Origin: Neptunomonas sp.
GTDB taxonomy: Bacteria; Pseudomonadota; Gammaproteobacteria; Pseudomonadales; Balneatricaceae
NCBI RefSeq assembly: GCF_016744175.1
Contig: NZ_JADGEV010000003.1
Span: forward strand, 62,001-126,000
Direction of reading: 5' to 3'
DNA: 64,000 bases
Position numbers and translations under genes: made by a program. The notes under the pieces are model-generated. The model searched no databases, had not been told where the DNA came from, and was given only the letters and a program-made list of their open reading frames with translations. Below are positions 27,655 to 38,800 of this stretch, piece after piece (the first letter of the stretch is position 1; every line of letters starts with the position of its first letter).

Positions 27655-29085
27655 ATGAGTGCTGTACTTAACATAGTTGAGAACAATCTACATGAAGTTC
27701 GGGTGAGCGAACGGCAAATGATGTTTCATATCCCGACTAATTCGTTATTTGAGTTGGACTCGATGACACAAGATGTTTTTGGATTGTTGCGTAGCGGGAG
27801 CTTGTCGGTTGAAGAGATTAGCCAGCAGCTTATTAGCCGCTATAGCAGCGGCGATGTTCATGAGTTAGTGCATAATCTATGTGCATTAGAAGTCGTGAGT
27901 GATGGCTCGGGTTTGACGCCTGAAATTAGTGCTAAAACAGTGGATAGATTTCCGTTAACAACGGTAGTACTGAATGTTAATACGGGTTGTAATCTCAGCT
28001 GCACTTACTGTTACAAAGAGGACTTAGATAAGCCTTCAGCGGGCAAAAAAATGGATTTTGAAACAGCTAAAGCATCTGTTGAAATGCTGCTAAAAGAATC
28101 ACCGGATGAAGAGACCTACACGGTTGTGTTCTTTGGTGGTGAGCCTATGAGTAATCTGCCGCTTATCAAAGAGATGGTCGCTTATTGTGAGCAACGCTTT
28201 GCAGAGGCGGGCAAGCGTGTCAATTTTGTAACGACGACCAACGCCACCTTACTTAATGAAGACCTAGTGGACTGGCTTGATCAACACCGCTTTGGTATTT
28301 CAATCAGTATGGATGGCCCTGAAGCGATACATGATAAAAATCGTATCACTGTGGGTGGGCAAGGTACTTATGCTGTTGTTAGGCGTAAAGCCGAAATGCT
28401 GTTGTCACGTTACCGTTCACGCCCAGTGGGTGCACGCGTCACGTTAACAAAAGGCGTAACAGATGTTGAAGCAATTTGGGATCATCTATTTAACGATCTG
28501 GGTTTTTCTGAAGTGGGTTTTGCGCCAGTAACATCGGGTGATATGTCTGAATTTAACCTTTCTGATGAAGAGGTTAAACAGGTCTTCGATAACATGAAAG
28601 CGCTGGGGCAACGTTATTTAGAAGCAGCATTGCAGAATCGTAATATAGGTTTTAGCAATATGCATCAGATGATAACGGATATCCACGAAGGTAATAAGAA
28701 AGCATTGCCATGTGGCGCTGGTTTGAAAATGTTAGCCGTGGATCACAAAGGCGAACTCAACCTATGTCATCGTTTTACCGGATCAGATCTGAATACGTTT
28801 GGCGATGTGCATCAAGGTATTGATAAAGAGCGTTTGGGTGGATTTCTTGCAGAGCGCTTGGATCGAACAAATACCGGCTGCGAGACGTGTCATATTAGGA
28901 ACCTTTGTTCGGGAGGTTGCTATCACGAAAGCTACGCTCGCTATGAAGACCCGACTCGTCCTACTTACCACTACTGCGATTTGATGCGTGAGTGGGTTGA
29001 TTTTGTCATCGAAACCTATAGCCGCATCATGGCCGAAAATCCGGCCTTTATCGATACATACATTACACCTCGGAGGGCTCTCTGA
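27655..29085 (+). CDS. qhpD: Radical SAM peptide-modifying enzyme QhpD (set 1)
   Basis: 476 residues. N-terminal peptide-recognition region about 1-95, then the radical SAM motif CNLSCTYC (C112, C116, C119) and a SPASM domain ending in [17 protein letters not shown]. QhpD forms the Cys-to-Asp/Glu thioether cross-links in the QhpC peptide before export. It lies between qhpA and qhpC and ends one base before qhpC. Strong similarity to the second copy at 44921 is visible along its whole length. Confidence 0.93.
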   Translation: MSAVLNIVENNLHEVRVSERQMMFHIPTNSLFELDSMTQDVFGLLRSGSLSVEEISQQLISRYSSGDVHELVHNLCALEVVSDGSGLTPEISAKTVDRFPLTTVVLNVNTGCNLSCTYCYKEDLDKPSAGKKMDFETAKASVEMLLKESPDEETYTVVFFGGEPMSNLPLIKEMVAYCEQRFAEAGKRVNFVTTTNATLLNEDLVDWLDQHRFGISISMDGPEAIHDKNRITVGGQGTYAVVRRKAEMLLSRYRSRPVGARVTLTKGVTDVEAIWDHLFNDLGFSEVGFAPVTSGDMSEFNLSDEEVKQVFDNMKALGQRYLEAALQNRNIGFSNMHQMITDIHEGNKKALPCGAGLKMLAVDHKGELNLCHRFTGSDLNTFGDVHQGIDKERLGGFLAERLDRTNTGCETCHIRNLCSGGCYHESYARYEDPTRPTYHYCDLMREWVDFVIETYSRIMAENPAFIDTYITPRRAL

Positions 29086-29086
29086 T

Positions 29087-29413
29087 ATGAAATTTCTTAA
29101 ACCCATCAATAATAAAGCTCAACTGCTTGACCAAGCCGTCACCGATAACCAGGTGGAAGAGGTTGTGGCAATGAGTAGCTTGGCAGGTTGTACTGCGACG
29201 ACAGACCCAGGTTGGGAGATCGATGCATTCGGTTCGGTTACATCACTTTGTCAGCCCATGGAGTCAGACCTTTATGGCTGTGCCGATCCTTGCTGGTGGC
29301 CTGCTCAGGTTCCAGACATGATGAATACATACCAGGACTGGAACAAAGATGCCCAGAATTCTAAAGATGACTGGCGGAACTTGGGCACTGTTTTCCCCGC
29401 AGATAAAAAGTAA
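29087..29413 (+). CDS. qhpC: QHNDH gamma subunit precursor (set 1), CTQ-bearing peptide
   Basis: 108 residues. ATG 29087 follows CGGAGGG and the qhpD stop; the longer frame from 28988 overlaps qhpD and has no family support. Residues 1-28 form a leader with no Sec signal, ending VVA before M29. Taking 28 as leader, C35, C55, C65, C69, E44, D61, W71 and D77 fall exactly at positions 7, 27, 37, 41, 16, 33, 43 and 49 of the known mature subunit, the residues of the three thioether bridges (7-16, 27-33, 41-49) and CTQ (37-43). So this copy is a complete substrate for QhpD and QhpG. Confidence 0.95.
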   Translation: MKFLKPINNKAQLLDQAVTDNQVEEVVAMSSLAGCTATTDPGWEIDAFGSVTSLCQPMESDLYGCADPCWWPAQVPDMMNTYQDWNKDAQNSKDDWRNLGTVFPADKK

Positions 29414-29420
29414 AGGCAGG

Positions 29421-30569
29421 ATGAGCATAATGAACATAACAAAAATAAAGCCATCACTGGCTATAAGATTGAATACCGCCTTATTGGCTATAGCAGCAGG
29501 TGTCGCACCTTCTTTTGTGCAGGCAGCTGATGCGCCATTGAAGTCTGGTAATGAATACATGGTTGTTGCCAATTACCCCAATCAAATCAATGTTATTGAT
29601 GTGGTCACTGATAAGTTATTTAAAACGTGCAAAGTACCAGGTGCTTTTGGTCCTGGTGTGATGCAAGTTGCCCCTGATAATAAAACGGCATACATTCTGT
29701 CTAATCACTATGAAGATATCTACGGCATTAATTTGGATACATGTGATGTGAGTTTTCATACGCGATTTTCAAGTGACCCGACTGTACGTACAAAATCTAT
29801 TTTTTCTATGGCAATCAGTCCTGATGGCAAAGAGGTTTATGCAATACATAATCCTACTAAGCTAAATACGGATCATTATCGAATTCAACCAACGCAATTG
29901 GCGGTTTATAGTTCTGATGGTGGTCTGGATGCAAAACCTATCCGTACCTTCCCAGTACCGAGGCAAATTACTGTCATGACCACTGGTGCAGATGGGGGGT
30001 TGTATATGGCTGGTGCAGATATTTATAAGTTTGATGTACATACGGGTAAATATACAACGGCAATAGCTAGCAGGAATTGGCAGCGTCCACTGTATGCACC
30101 ACCTGATGTATTGAATGCATGGCCTATTCAGACTCCATCAAAAGATTTTACAATTCTATATACCACGGCAAAATTTCAAGATGACTCGTACAATGTAGAT
30201 ACGGCAGATTGGATTTATGGATTTATGAATGTGAATTTAGAAACCGGAAAAACCCAAACGACTGATTTTGGGCCGATTACTGAGATCTACTTCACCGGCA
30301 TGATGTCTCCTAAGGACCCTAATATTGTGTTTGGTGTGCTTAATCGCTTGGCTAAATATGATGTTAAGGAGAAAAAGCTGATCAAAGCGGCTGCTCTTGA
30401 CCATTCTTATTACTGTATTGCTATGAACCATGATGGCAGCAAAATATATCTTGGTGGCACATTTAATGATGTAGCTATTTATGATGCTGACTCATTAGAA
30501 AAACTTGGCAATATCCAATTGCCTGGCGGTGATATGGCTATTAGTACGTCTCAAATCTTTATTCGTTAA
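29421..30569 (+). CDS. qhpB: Quinohemoprotein amine dehydrogenase beta subunit (set 1)
   Basis: About 382 residues (373 amino acids or slightly more if ATG 29430 is the true start; AGG lies 9 bases before that one). Signal peptide ends near SFVQAADA. The rest is a repeated-strand beta-propeller (NQINVIDVVTDKLFKTCKVPG, VFGVLNRLAKYDVKEKK, KIYLGGTFNDVAIYDADSLEKLGNIQLPG). In QHNDH this seven-bladed propeller forms part of the active-site wall. Ends set 1, followed by a strong terminator. Confidence 0.93.
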   Translation: MSIMNITKIKPSLAIRLNTALLAIAAGVAPSFVQAADAPLKSGNEYMVVANYPNQINVIDVVTDKLFKTCKVPGAFGPGVMQVAPDNKTAYILSNHYEDIYGINLDTCDVSFHTRFSSDPTVRTKSIFSMAISPDGKEVYAIHNPTKLNTDHYRIQPTQLAVYSSDGGLDAKPIRTFPVPRQITVMTTGADGGLYMAGADIYKFDVHTGKYTTAIASRNWQRPLYAPPDVLNAWPIQTPSKDFTILYTTAKFQDDSYNVDTADWIYGFMNVNLETGKTQTTDFGPITEIYFTGMMSPKDPNIVFGVLNRLAKYDVKEKKLIKAAALDHSYYCIAMNHDGSKIYLGGTFNDVAIYDADSLEKLGNIQLPGGDMAISTSQIFIR

Positions 30570-30594
30570 GTTCTACGTTCACCCTCTGGTTATT

Positions 30595-30635
30595 CCCCTA
30601 TTGGAGACCGTATACGGTCTCATAGGGGCTTTTTT
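30595..30635 (+). terminator. Strong terminator after qhpB1
   Basis: Long hairpin: CCCCTAT and GAGACCGT pair with ACGGTCTC and ATAGGGG, then six T. It closes the qhpADCB set 1 transcript before the regulator gene. Confidence 0.9.
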
Positions 30636-30876
30636 CCCGAAGCAATAAAAATGATAGTCGTATTTTTTACATGCTAACTGTGATGATACATTTTTTTTAA
30701 GCGCTTAAAGAGAAGAGAGCGTAGCTACTTTAAAACCTCTTCATTAAAGTGGTTACTTTGTCTTTGGTGTATGTGTCGATATTGCATTTTACTTTGTACT
30801 CAGTTTAGAGTGATAGGAATAAACGTTTTATACAAAGACATCCAGCCCTATAACAATAATGAAGAGGCCATGTTCT

Positions 30877-32811
30877 ATGTCTTATAAGTTAGAGCAGAGA
30901 ATTTACAGTGATCCTCTTCATGACGCGCAGCGTGCTCGTGAAAGGCTGCTTTTAGAAGGTGAAGTTCCTAGCGGTTTTTTACGTGCCCAGATTGAAGCAT
31001 CTTGGCAGCGTAGTATTAAAGCCGGGGTTCGTTTTGAAGATCCTTTAATTACACAAAATAATCCTGCCTGTGATGTTCTTGAACTCAAAGAGAACCATCA
31101 AACGCTAATTTCTATGGCTGCTCCTGAGATGGATCATCTTTCTCGACTCTTTAACCGTGATAAAGGTATGGTCATTCTTGCTAATGAGCAGGCTACTATT
31201 CTCTCGTTATTAGGTGATAGACGCTCGCTCAAAAATGCAGGGGAGTATGCACTAGATCCTGGAACCTGTTGGTCAGAAGAAACACATGGTACTAATGCAC
31301 TCGGTACAGCGGTTGTAGATGGTAAGCCTGTAATGATTAACGGTACTGAGCATTTTCTGGATGGCGTGTCTTGTTTCTCTTGTACATCAACACCAATTTC
31401 AGGCGTTAATGGTCAATTACTTGGCGTTCTCGATTTAACCACTGAAGCCAATGCTCAGCATATACAAGGTAATATGAGTGCGGTTCAGTTAGCGGCGCGC
31501 AATATAGAAAACAGATTATTTATCTCCCACTTTCAAGAACATGTGATTATTGCTTTTCATAGCCGTACTGAGTACCTGCATTCTGCATGGCAAGGGCTAA
31601 TTGCTATTGATATGGAAGGTAATATTTTGGCGCTGAATGAGCAAGCGTGCCAGTTATTAAGAAAACCACGTGAGAGCTTGCAGCATCAGCCGATCGAGGC
31701 CGTTACCGGTCAAGCTCCTACGGCGCTGCTAAATCAGCTGTTACGTAACACCAGTGTGACATTGCAACTTAGAGACGTTGTACTTTACTGTGAGTTATTG
31801 CACTTTCCTCGACAATTGAAGGGATTGCCTACTAGAAGTCACTCTTTTACTAATAACGTGAGCAAAGCAAAGCGCCACTTAAATCATCCTTCGTTACAAA
31901 AAATAGGTGCAGAACACCCTCGCCTTGCTAAAGCTCTGCGTATGGCTTTAAAAGGTATTGATCATGACTTACCCGTCCTGCTTAATGGAGAAACAGGTAC
32001 CGGAAAAGAAGTCGTCGCACGCGCCTTACATAATCAGAGTGAGCGTGCGGATAAACCTTTTATTGCAGTGAACTGCGCTGCGATTCCCGAAGGTTTGATT
32101 GAGTCAGAACTGTTTGGGTATCGTGAAGGTGCATTTACTGGGTCACGTAAAGGAGGAATGGTAGGGCGTTTCCAACAAGCAAATAGTGGAACTTTATTTT
32201 TGGATGAAATTGGTGATATGCCACTTGCTTTGCAAGCGCGTTTATTACGTGTTTTACAAGAACGCAGGGTGGCTCCGTTAGGTGGGGGAGAGGAGGTTGA
32301 CCTAGATATTGCTCTAATTTGCGCTACGCATCGAGATATCAAAGCGTTAGTCAAAGGTAGTGACTTTCGTGAAGACCTTTACTATCGACTAAATGGGGTT
32401 GGGGTACAGCTACCGGCTTTGCGGGATCGATCTGATTTTAATACTTTACTAGCAGATTTGTTAGGCCGCATGGAAGCTTCGCATGTGAAAGTTCATGATG
32501 AAGTTCGTGACATGTTTCGCCTGTATGCTTGGCCGGGTAATATTCGCCAGTTAGAGATGGTGATGAAAGCGGCAGTAGCGTTTCTTGACGATGGAGAAAT
32601 AGAGATAACTATTGATCACTTAACAGATGATTTTATTGATGAGTTAAATGCTAATAGTTCTTCTGGCCGAACCGGAACTATTAAGGTAACTGAGTTAGAA
32701 CTTATACGTAATACGTTAGAGCAATGCGATGGTAATGTTTCAGCAACGGCCTCTGCTTTAGGAATTAGCCGAGCAACGATTTATCGTAAGTTAAGGGAAT
32801 ATGATGCTTAA
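30877..32811 (+). CDS. Sigma-54 dependent activator, AcoR family
   Basis: About 644 residues. N-terminal GAF-type sensor (about 50-220), a PAS-like segment (about 235-300), then the AAA+ domain with Walker [15 protein letters not shown] (one residue off the usual GAFTGA sigma-54 contact loop), Walker [11 protein letters not shown], and a Fis-type HTH ending [20 protein letters not shown]. AcoR-like proteins sense small metabolites. Its place after qhpB1, and the sigma-54 promoters in front of qhpA1 and the aldehyde dehydrogenase, make it their likely activator, with an amine or aldehyde as signal. ATG 30877 is used; ATG 30859 lacks a ribosome binding site. Confidence 0.88.
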   Translation: MSYKLEQRIYSDPLHDAQRARERLLLEGEVPSGFLRAQIEASWQRSIKAGVRFEDPLITQNNPACDVLELKENHQTLISMAAPEMDHLSRLFNRDKGMVILANEQATILSLLGDRRSLKNAGEYALDPGTCWSEETHGTNALGTAVVDGKPVMINGTEHFLDGVSCFSCTSTPISGVNGQLLGVLDLTTEANAQHIQGNMSAVQLAARNIENRLFISHFQEHVIIAFHSRTEYLHSAWQGLIAIDMEGNILALNEQACQLLRKPRESLQHQPIEAVTGQAPTALLNQLLRNTSVTLQLRDVVLYCELLHFPRQLKGLPTRSHSFTNNVSKAKRHLNHPSLQKIGAEHPRLAKALRMALKGIDHDLPVLLNGETGTGKEVVARALHNQSERADKPFIAVNCAAIPEGLIESELFGYREGAFTGSRKGGMVGRFQQANSGTLFLDEIGDMPLALQARLLRVLQERRVAPLGGGEEVDLDIALICATHRDIKALVKGSDFREDLYYRLNGVGVQLPALRDRSDFNTLLADLLGRMEASHVKVHDEVRDMFRLYAWPGNIRQLEMVMKAAVAFLDDGEIEITIDHLTDDFIDELNANSSSGRTGTIKVTELELIRNTLEQCDGNVSATASALGISRATIYRKLREYDA

Positions 32812-32821
32812 CAATCATTGA

Positions 32822-32881
32822 TAGTTACATCTCATTACATTTAATAACAACTTCAAACATTTAGCCCAAAGCTGGTTTACA
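32822..32881 (+). promoter_or_regulatory. Tandem GTTACAT operator-like element before the barrel gene
   Basis: GTTACAT-CTC-ATTACAT, a 10-base tandem repeat followed by TTAATAAC; 22 of the first 27 bases equal the element at 43094. Further matches follow at identical spacing (ACATnTAGCC and TTTACA). OmpR-family response regulators bind tandem repeats with about this period, so the regulator at 42238 is the best candidate. Confidence 0.6.
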
Positions 32882-32977
32882 CCACAACAGTATGCTTAGC
32901 GTTATAAAGTGATTCATTTACTGGAATCATCAATAACTAATAAGAATAACGACTGTTTCCGTGGAGGAACCATCCAG

Positions 32978-34300
32978 ATGAAAACCCCCTTCAAATTTCG
33001 TAAACCGTACCTGTTGGGTGCTGCTGTAGCTGCAATGGTGGCGTTGCCTGCTCATGCTTATAATTTGCATACAAGCGATGCAGGTGAGGTGAACCTCGAT
33101 ATTGAAGCCATTCTTGGTACATTTAATAGTGAACAAAGCTATGACGTGACGGGTGCTGCTGTTAATGAAGAAGGAAGCTCAAATTGGCAAGAGGCCTATA
33201 TCAAGTATGGCCTGAGTGCTACACGTAATCTTGAGCAGGGGGCCACGGTCTACGGTGCGTTGAACTTGACAAGCTCGGGTACGTTTGGAGATGGTGATGC
33301 AGGTGGGTTTACCAGTGGTGATGAACGTAAAACGAAGTTAGAGGATGCCTATGTAGGCTGGCGTTCTGGAAACCTTATGCCATCGCTTGGAGAAAATGGG
33401 CTAGAGCTATCATTCGGAAGACAAAACCTGTCATTTGGAGATGGCTTTCTGATTAACGGTGATGCTTTGAACTTTGGCGATGCTTTGGGCAAAGATTTCA
33501 ATCGAGGGGGAGCGTACTGGCTTGCTGCCCGTAAAGCGTTTGATCAAACTGCTGTATTAAGGATTGCGAGTGATAAAGGTATTCGCTCTGATATTTTCTG
33601 GATTTCTTCAGATAATAAGGCGCAGGCAGAGACCGAACTAGCAGGTATTAATGTTGAATATAACACCGAAAAAGGCACGTTTGGGGCGATGTATCTTAAA
33701 GGCTTAAGTGTTAATGATGCTTTTGGCTACTCACATCGTGACGGACAAGATACATTGAGTTTACGTTTTCAGGGAAACGCCGGTGTTGAAAATCTATTTT
33801 TGTCATCTGAGTTTGTAACACAAAAGCAGGGTGACGATTCGAAAAAAGATGGTAATGCATGGTATGTGGAGGCCGGTTGGACATTTTCTGAGGTGCTTTG
33901 GTCTCCTAGTGTGAACTACCGTTATAGTACTTTTGAAGAAGGGTTTGATCCGCTGTTCTTTGGTTTCAATCGTGGTTACGGGACGTGGTTCCAAGGGGAG
34001 GTGGCCGCTAATTACGCAGGACCTTTTAATAGTGATGCAGATGTTCATCATGTAGCTTTTAAAGTGACACCGACTGAGATGCTTTCAGTCGGTGCTTTAT
34101 TTTTTGACTTTAGCGATACAGCCAGTGGTAGTGGCGCTTTAGATGGCCAAGAAATTGATATTTATGCTGAGTGGGTAGTCAATGATCACCTGATTATTAG
34201 CCCTCTGCTGGGTTTCTATACGCCTGAAAATACAGGCGTTCAAATTGGAAACACTGATACCAATACGTATTTTCAAATGATAGCGATAGTGCCTTTCTAA
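32978..34300 (+). CDS. Outer membrane beta-barrel protein, probable porin
   Basis: About 440 residues. Sec signal peptide about 1-27 ending PAHA/YN; alternating strands through the body; C-terminal phenylalanine (IAIVPF), the standard barrel-assembly signal. ATG 32978 is preferred over 32909 because GGAGG precedes it and the signal peptide starts there. I do not recognise the exact porin family. Between an amine-pathway regulator and an aldehyde dehydrogenase, and with a promoter like qhpA2, it probably admits the amine or a related substrate. Confidence 0.75.
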   Translation: MKTPFKFRKPYLLGAAVAAMVALPAHAYNLHTSDAGEVNLDIEAILGTFNSEQSYDVTGAAVNEEGSSNWQEAYIKYGLSATRNLEQGATVYGALNLTSSGTFGDGDAGGFTSGDERKTKLEDAYVGWRSGNLMPSLGENGLELSFGRQNLSFGDGFLINGDALNFGDALGKDFNRGGAYWLAARKAFDQTAVLRIASDKGIRSDIFWISSDNKAQAETELAGINVEYNTEKGTFGAMYLKGLSVNDAFGYSHRDGQDTLSLRFQGNAGVENLFLSSEFVTQKQGDDSKKDGNAWYVEAGWTFSEVLWSPSVNYRYSTFEEGFDPLFFGFNRGYGTWFQGEVAANYAGPFNSDADVHHVAFKVTPTEMLSVGALFFDFSDTASGSGALDGQEIDIYAEWVVNDHLIISPLLGFYTPENTGVQIGNTDTNTYFQMIAIVPF

Positions 34301-34377
34301 ACGTTAAGAAAGCTCTCATCGCTAAATTCCGGGCTTAATAAGCTCGGTTCTAATTATTTTGATAAGCAGGTTCTTTT

Positions 34378-35790
34378 ATGAAAAATGACTACTCAATGAT
34401 AATAAATGGGGAAGCAGTAGCAGGTGAAAGTTCACCTTTTACGGTTATAAATCCAGCAACGGCTGAGCGGCTTTCAGAATGCCCTACCGCGTCACTAGAA
34501 CAGCTTGATAATGCTGTAGATGTTGCAGAGAAAGCATTTGTTAGCTGGCAAAGAACAAGTCATGAAGATCGTCAGGCTATGTTGCATAAAATTGCAGACA
34601 AAATTGAAGAGCATGCAGGAGAACTTGCTAACATTATCACCAGCGAACAGGGTAAGCCTCACGCGCTGGCGCAAATGGAGGTTGGAGGAGCTGTAGCCTG
34701 GACTCGCTATACGGCTGATTTAGAAATCCCGGTTGAAATCATTGAAGATAGCCCGAATAAGCGAATTGAACTTCACCGTAAGCCCTTAGGTGTGGTTGGG
34801 TCAATTTTGCCATGGAACTGGCCGCTAATGATTGCTGTTTGGCATATTATGCCTGCTTTGCGTTCAGGAAATACTATTGTTGTTAAACCTTCTTCTATGA
34901 CGCCATTTAATACTATGCGGTTGGTTGAACTCATTAACGAAGTTGTTCCGGCGGGTGTTGCTAATATCGTTACTGGCGAAGGTGGCTTAGGACGTGCGAT
35001 GAGTGGGCATGGGAAAATCCGTAAGATTGTATTCACTGGCTCTACGCCAACAGGGCAAAATATTATGCGTAATGCTGCTGATAACTTGAAGCGTTTAACG
35101 CTTGAGTTAGGTGGAAATGATGCTGCAATTATTTTGCCGGGTACGGATGTAAAAGCAATCGCTCAAGGGGTGTTTCAAACCGCATTTTTGAATATGGGGC
35201 AAACGTGTGCAGCGTTAAAGCGACTTTATGTACATGAGTCTATTTATGATGATTTAAGCCAGGAGTTAATAGCGATTGCACAGCAACAAGTCGTTGGTGA
35301 TGGCGCAACACCTGAAGTTACTTTCGGGCCTGTTCAAAATAAAGCCCAATATGATTTAGTGAATGAGCTTATTGCTGATGCAAAAGCGAATGGTGGCGTT
35401 GTTCACCCAAGTGCTGCCGTCCCAGAAGGCGCAGGGTATTTTATACCACCAACCATTGTAACTAATGTCACTGACGGTATGCGCGTCGTTGATGAAGAGC
35501 AGTTTGGTCCGGTGCTCCCTTTAATTAAATACAGCGATATTGATGATGCAATTGCTCGAGCCAATGCGAGTGAGAATGGGTTAGGTGGCTCGGTATGGGG
35601 AGCTGATATCAATCAGGCTCAAGAAGTCGCTTCGCAGCTTGAGTGCGGTACGGCGTGGATAAATGGGCATGCAGAAGTATTACCTCATGCGCCGTTTGGA
35701 GGCTGTAAAATGTCTGGATTTGGTGTTGAATTTGGGCTTGAAGGATTGTTGGAGTATACCGTTCCACAGCTTTTAAATATTAACCGCTAA
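34378..35790 (+). CDS. NAD(P)-dependent aldehyde dehydrogenase 2
   Basis: 470 residues; catalytic Cys in MGQTCAALKRLYVH, Glu in LTLELGGNDAAII, cofactor site FTGSTPTGQNIM. It differs clearly from the enzyme at 24101 (a different branch, shorter). It lies 77 bases after the barrel gene, no terminator between them, so likely co-transcribed. Probable role: oxidising the aldehyde from QHNDH 2 or from a different amine. Substrate not readable. Confidence 0.88.
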   Translation: MKNDYSMIINGEAVAGESSPFTVINPATAERLSECPTASLEQLDNAVDVAEKAFVSWQRTSHEDRQAMLHKIADKIEEHAGELANIITSEQGKPHALAQMEVGGAVAWTRYTADLEIPVEIIEDSPNKRIELHRKPLGVVGSILPWNWPLMIAVWHIMPALRSGNTIVVKPSSMTPFNTMRLVELINEVVPAGVANIVTGEGGLGRAMSGHGKIRKIVFTGSTPTGQNIMRNAADNLKRLTLELGGNDAAIILPGTDVKAIAQGVFQTAFLNMGQTCAALKRLYVHESIYDDLSQELIAIAQQQVVGDGATPEVTFGPVQNKAQYDLVNELIADAKANGGVVHPSAAVPEGAGYFIPPTIVTNVTDGMRVVDEEQFGPVLPLIKYSDIDDAIARANASENGLGGSVWGADINQAQEVASQLECGTAWINGHAEVLPHAPFGGCKMSGFGVEFGLEGLLEYTVPQLLNINR

Positions 35791-35820
35791 TTGTAAAACG
35801 CTATAGGTTTACCTTTACCG

Positions 35821-35859
35821 AATGCCATTAGTATTCTCTCCGTGGCATTTGGTTTTTTT
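35821..35859 (+). terminator. Terminator after aldehyde dehydrogenase 2
   Basis: AATGCCA / TGGCATT stem (35821-35827 with 35843-35849) followed by seven T at 35853-35859. It separates this unit from the convergent kinase gene. Confidence 0.75.
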
Positions 35860-35878
35860 ATCACCCCATACCTTTTAT

Positions 35879-38800
35879 CTATGTATTTACATCGCTTTCT
35901 TTTTGTTTTTCAAAATAGAGGCCAAGCTCAGTTTTACTGTCGTTATATAAACATTTGGTTTGTTCTGCTAGAACAGACGCATCTCTCGGTAAATCGGCTT
36001 GAGCGGCACGCTCTAGTGTTTGGCAGTGTGAATGTAATGCCTCAAAACCAAAGTTTGCAGCCGCGCCAGCGAGTGTGTGTGCAGCAGTGCCCAGTGATGC
36101 TAGCTGTTTCTCTTTTGCCGCTTTTTCTATCTCGGGCACTAATGTGCTCGCCATTTGATAAAACTGCTCGATAAGCTTTTGAATACGCTCTGTGCCTAGT
36201 AGTTGTTGATGTTGGTCTAGTAGCGTGGTGTTTAGATATTTACCTTGCTTGGTTTGCATATGCTCAGAGTCTAATACTGTGTTGTCGTTTAAGAGTTGTT
36301 GCATCGCTTCAAACTGGATAGGTTTTGCAAGGACACCATCCATACCCGCTTGCTTATACTGCTCTATTTCATGCTGGGATACCGATGCAGTTAAAGCAAT
36401 AATCTTAATGGCGGCATGTTTTGGATTTGGGTGGGAGCGAATTCTTTTTGTTGTGGTAATTCCGTCCATATCGGGTAGATGAATATCCATCAAAATAAGA
36501 TCATAAAGATGGTCGTTATGCATAGAAAGTGCTGTGAAACCATCTTCAGCAATATTGACATGATGGCCATCGCTTTCGAGTAAGCCTTTGGCCACTTGTT
36601 GGTTGACGGGTGTATCTTCAACAAGAAGTATATCCAGTGGCGTTGTGGGGGATATAGCTGTTGTATCTTGAGTCTTTGGCAGTGCTTTACTGTTGCATAA
36701 GGGGTACGCTAACTCAAACCAGAAAGTTGATCCTTTGCTTTGTGTACTTGAAAAACCGACATTTCCTCCTTGTTGCTCTACCATTCGCTTGGTAATTGCT
36801 AGGCCTAACCCGGTTCCTCCATAGCGACGGGTGATAGTGCTGTCAGCCTGTATGAAGTGCTGAAATATTTTACTTTGGGAGGCTTGTGCGATACCAATGC
36901 CAGTATCTTCTACCTCAATTCGCACAGTAATATCGTTGTATGTTTGGCTCAGGTTTATGGCTTTTAAGGTGATGTACCCCTCATGAGTGAATTTTAATGC
37001 ATTGGAGCAGAGGTTCATGAGTATCTGGGTGAGGGCACGTCGATCACCTACAACAGTTGGAAGCATACGATCAATTTTAGGAACAATTTGTAGTGATTTT
37101 TCTTGTGCCAGAGGCATAAATAAACAATATACCTCATCGAGGACATCTTCGATTTTGAAAGGGTTTGTTTCTAATTCTAATTGACCTGATTCGGCTTTAG
37201 AGAAGTCGAGAATATCGTTTAAAATTGTTAATAGAGATTGTCCCGCTTTATAAATAGTATCTACTTGCTCAACTTGGGTATGATCTAAGTTACTTTTTTT
37301 GAGTAACTGTGTCATTCCTAAAATCCCATTCATGGGTGTGCGTATTTCGTGGCTCATGGTGGCTAAGAAGCGTGACTTTTCTTCATTTTCGGCTTCAGCT
37401 TTACTGCGTGCTTGTTCTGCGGCTTCTTTTGCTTTGCGCTCACTAATATCTGTTAAAGATCCTTCGTAATACTCAAGTTCACCCTGCGGGTTATGTACGA
37501 TGCGAGCAGAAATGGCGACATAAATAGGAAAGCCGGATTTTGTTTGCCAGCGAGTTTCAAAGTTTATGATCTTTTGGTGAGAGCTTAATGTATCCATGAA
37601 GGAGCGAAGGTCAGTATCATCAATAAAGCATTGGCTGGCGATATCGGTGATCTCACCAAGAAAAGCATTAGGTGTGGGGTAGCCCAGTAACGCAGCGAGT
37701 GCAGGGTTTGCTGAGATAAATCGCCCTTCTGGTGCTGCTCTGAAAATCCCCTCTACTGCGTTCATAAAGAGTGATTTGTAGTTATATTCGGACTTTTCCA
37801 AGCTTTGGTATAGCTTTGCATTTTCTATTGAGATAGCGGCCTGCGCCGATAATATTTGAAGTGCTTGTAAGCGGTTCCTGTCAAAAACATCACGACTTTG
37901 GCTGTTCTCCAAATAGAGAATGGCGGTGAGTGCTCCGTGATACATGATAGGCATACAGAGCAATGAGAGAGGTTGTTTCTCTTGAATGTAGGTATCTTGT
38001 TGGAACATTTCATGCTGGCTGGCATGGCCTAAAACCACATTTTCTTTTGTGCGCGCTACATAATGAATGATGCTGGTTGGCAGTAGGTGTGCACCGTCAT
38101 CTAGAGGCATAGCGTCATAGTGTTTTGTAGGACCATCGATACCGGCTTCGGCTTCAATAACTAATGTTTGTCGGTTGAGCAATAGGACAGCGCGTTGCGC
38201 ACCCGCGTTTTCAATAGCGAGCTTAATGAGCCGGCTGAGAAGCGGTTCAAGTACGATCTCATCCGATATGGCCTGTGATGCTTTAATTACTGATGATACA
38301 TCGTAAACACGGCTTGGCTGTTCTGCAGGTTCGCTAGAAAACGCTGAGTCAGAAAAGTCAGTTTGCTTATGTTGATAGGGGGCTGGGCTGAGGTCACTAT
38401 ATTCAGCTTTTAGCTGCCGTAACTTGTTCTTTGCTCCTAAGCGCTCATAAGCTTGATAAGCCTGAGTTATATAGTGATGAGCAATGCTGTGTTTTCCCCA
38501 GCTACGGTAACATTGGCTAGCTAGTTCGTTGCCAATGGCTAAATCCAGATGAAAAGAATTTTTCTGCATTAGCAGAATAGCCTGATCAAAAAGATCAATA
38601 GCTTCACTGTAAGATTGCTCGTAAGTGAGCAGTGCAGCTTTTACTAATAATTGGCGGTGTTCATGATTCTGTGGGCATTGTTCAGTCAAATAGTTGCTAG
38701 TTTTAAGGTAAGTATTGATCTCCTTAATACGCTGCATTTGCTCAGACTCACGCAAAGAAGGAAGTAACAATATGCTGTTGATAGTATTGATGTAATGTAA

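Noticed and set aside
28988..29086. Upstream extension of qhpC1 in the same frame
   Set aside because: It overlaps the end of qhpD1, lacks a ribosome binding site, and the normal 28-residue leader begins at 29087.
30696..30709. Palindrome TTTAAGCGCTTAAA before the sigma-54 activator gene
   Set aside because: Short and AT-rich; might be an operator but there is no second copy to support it.
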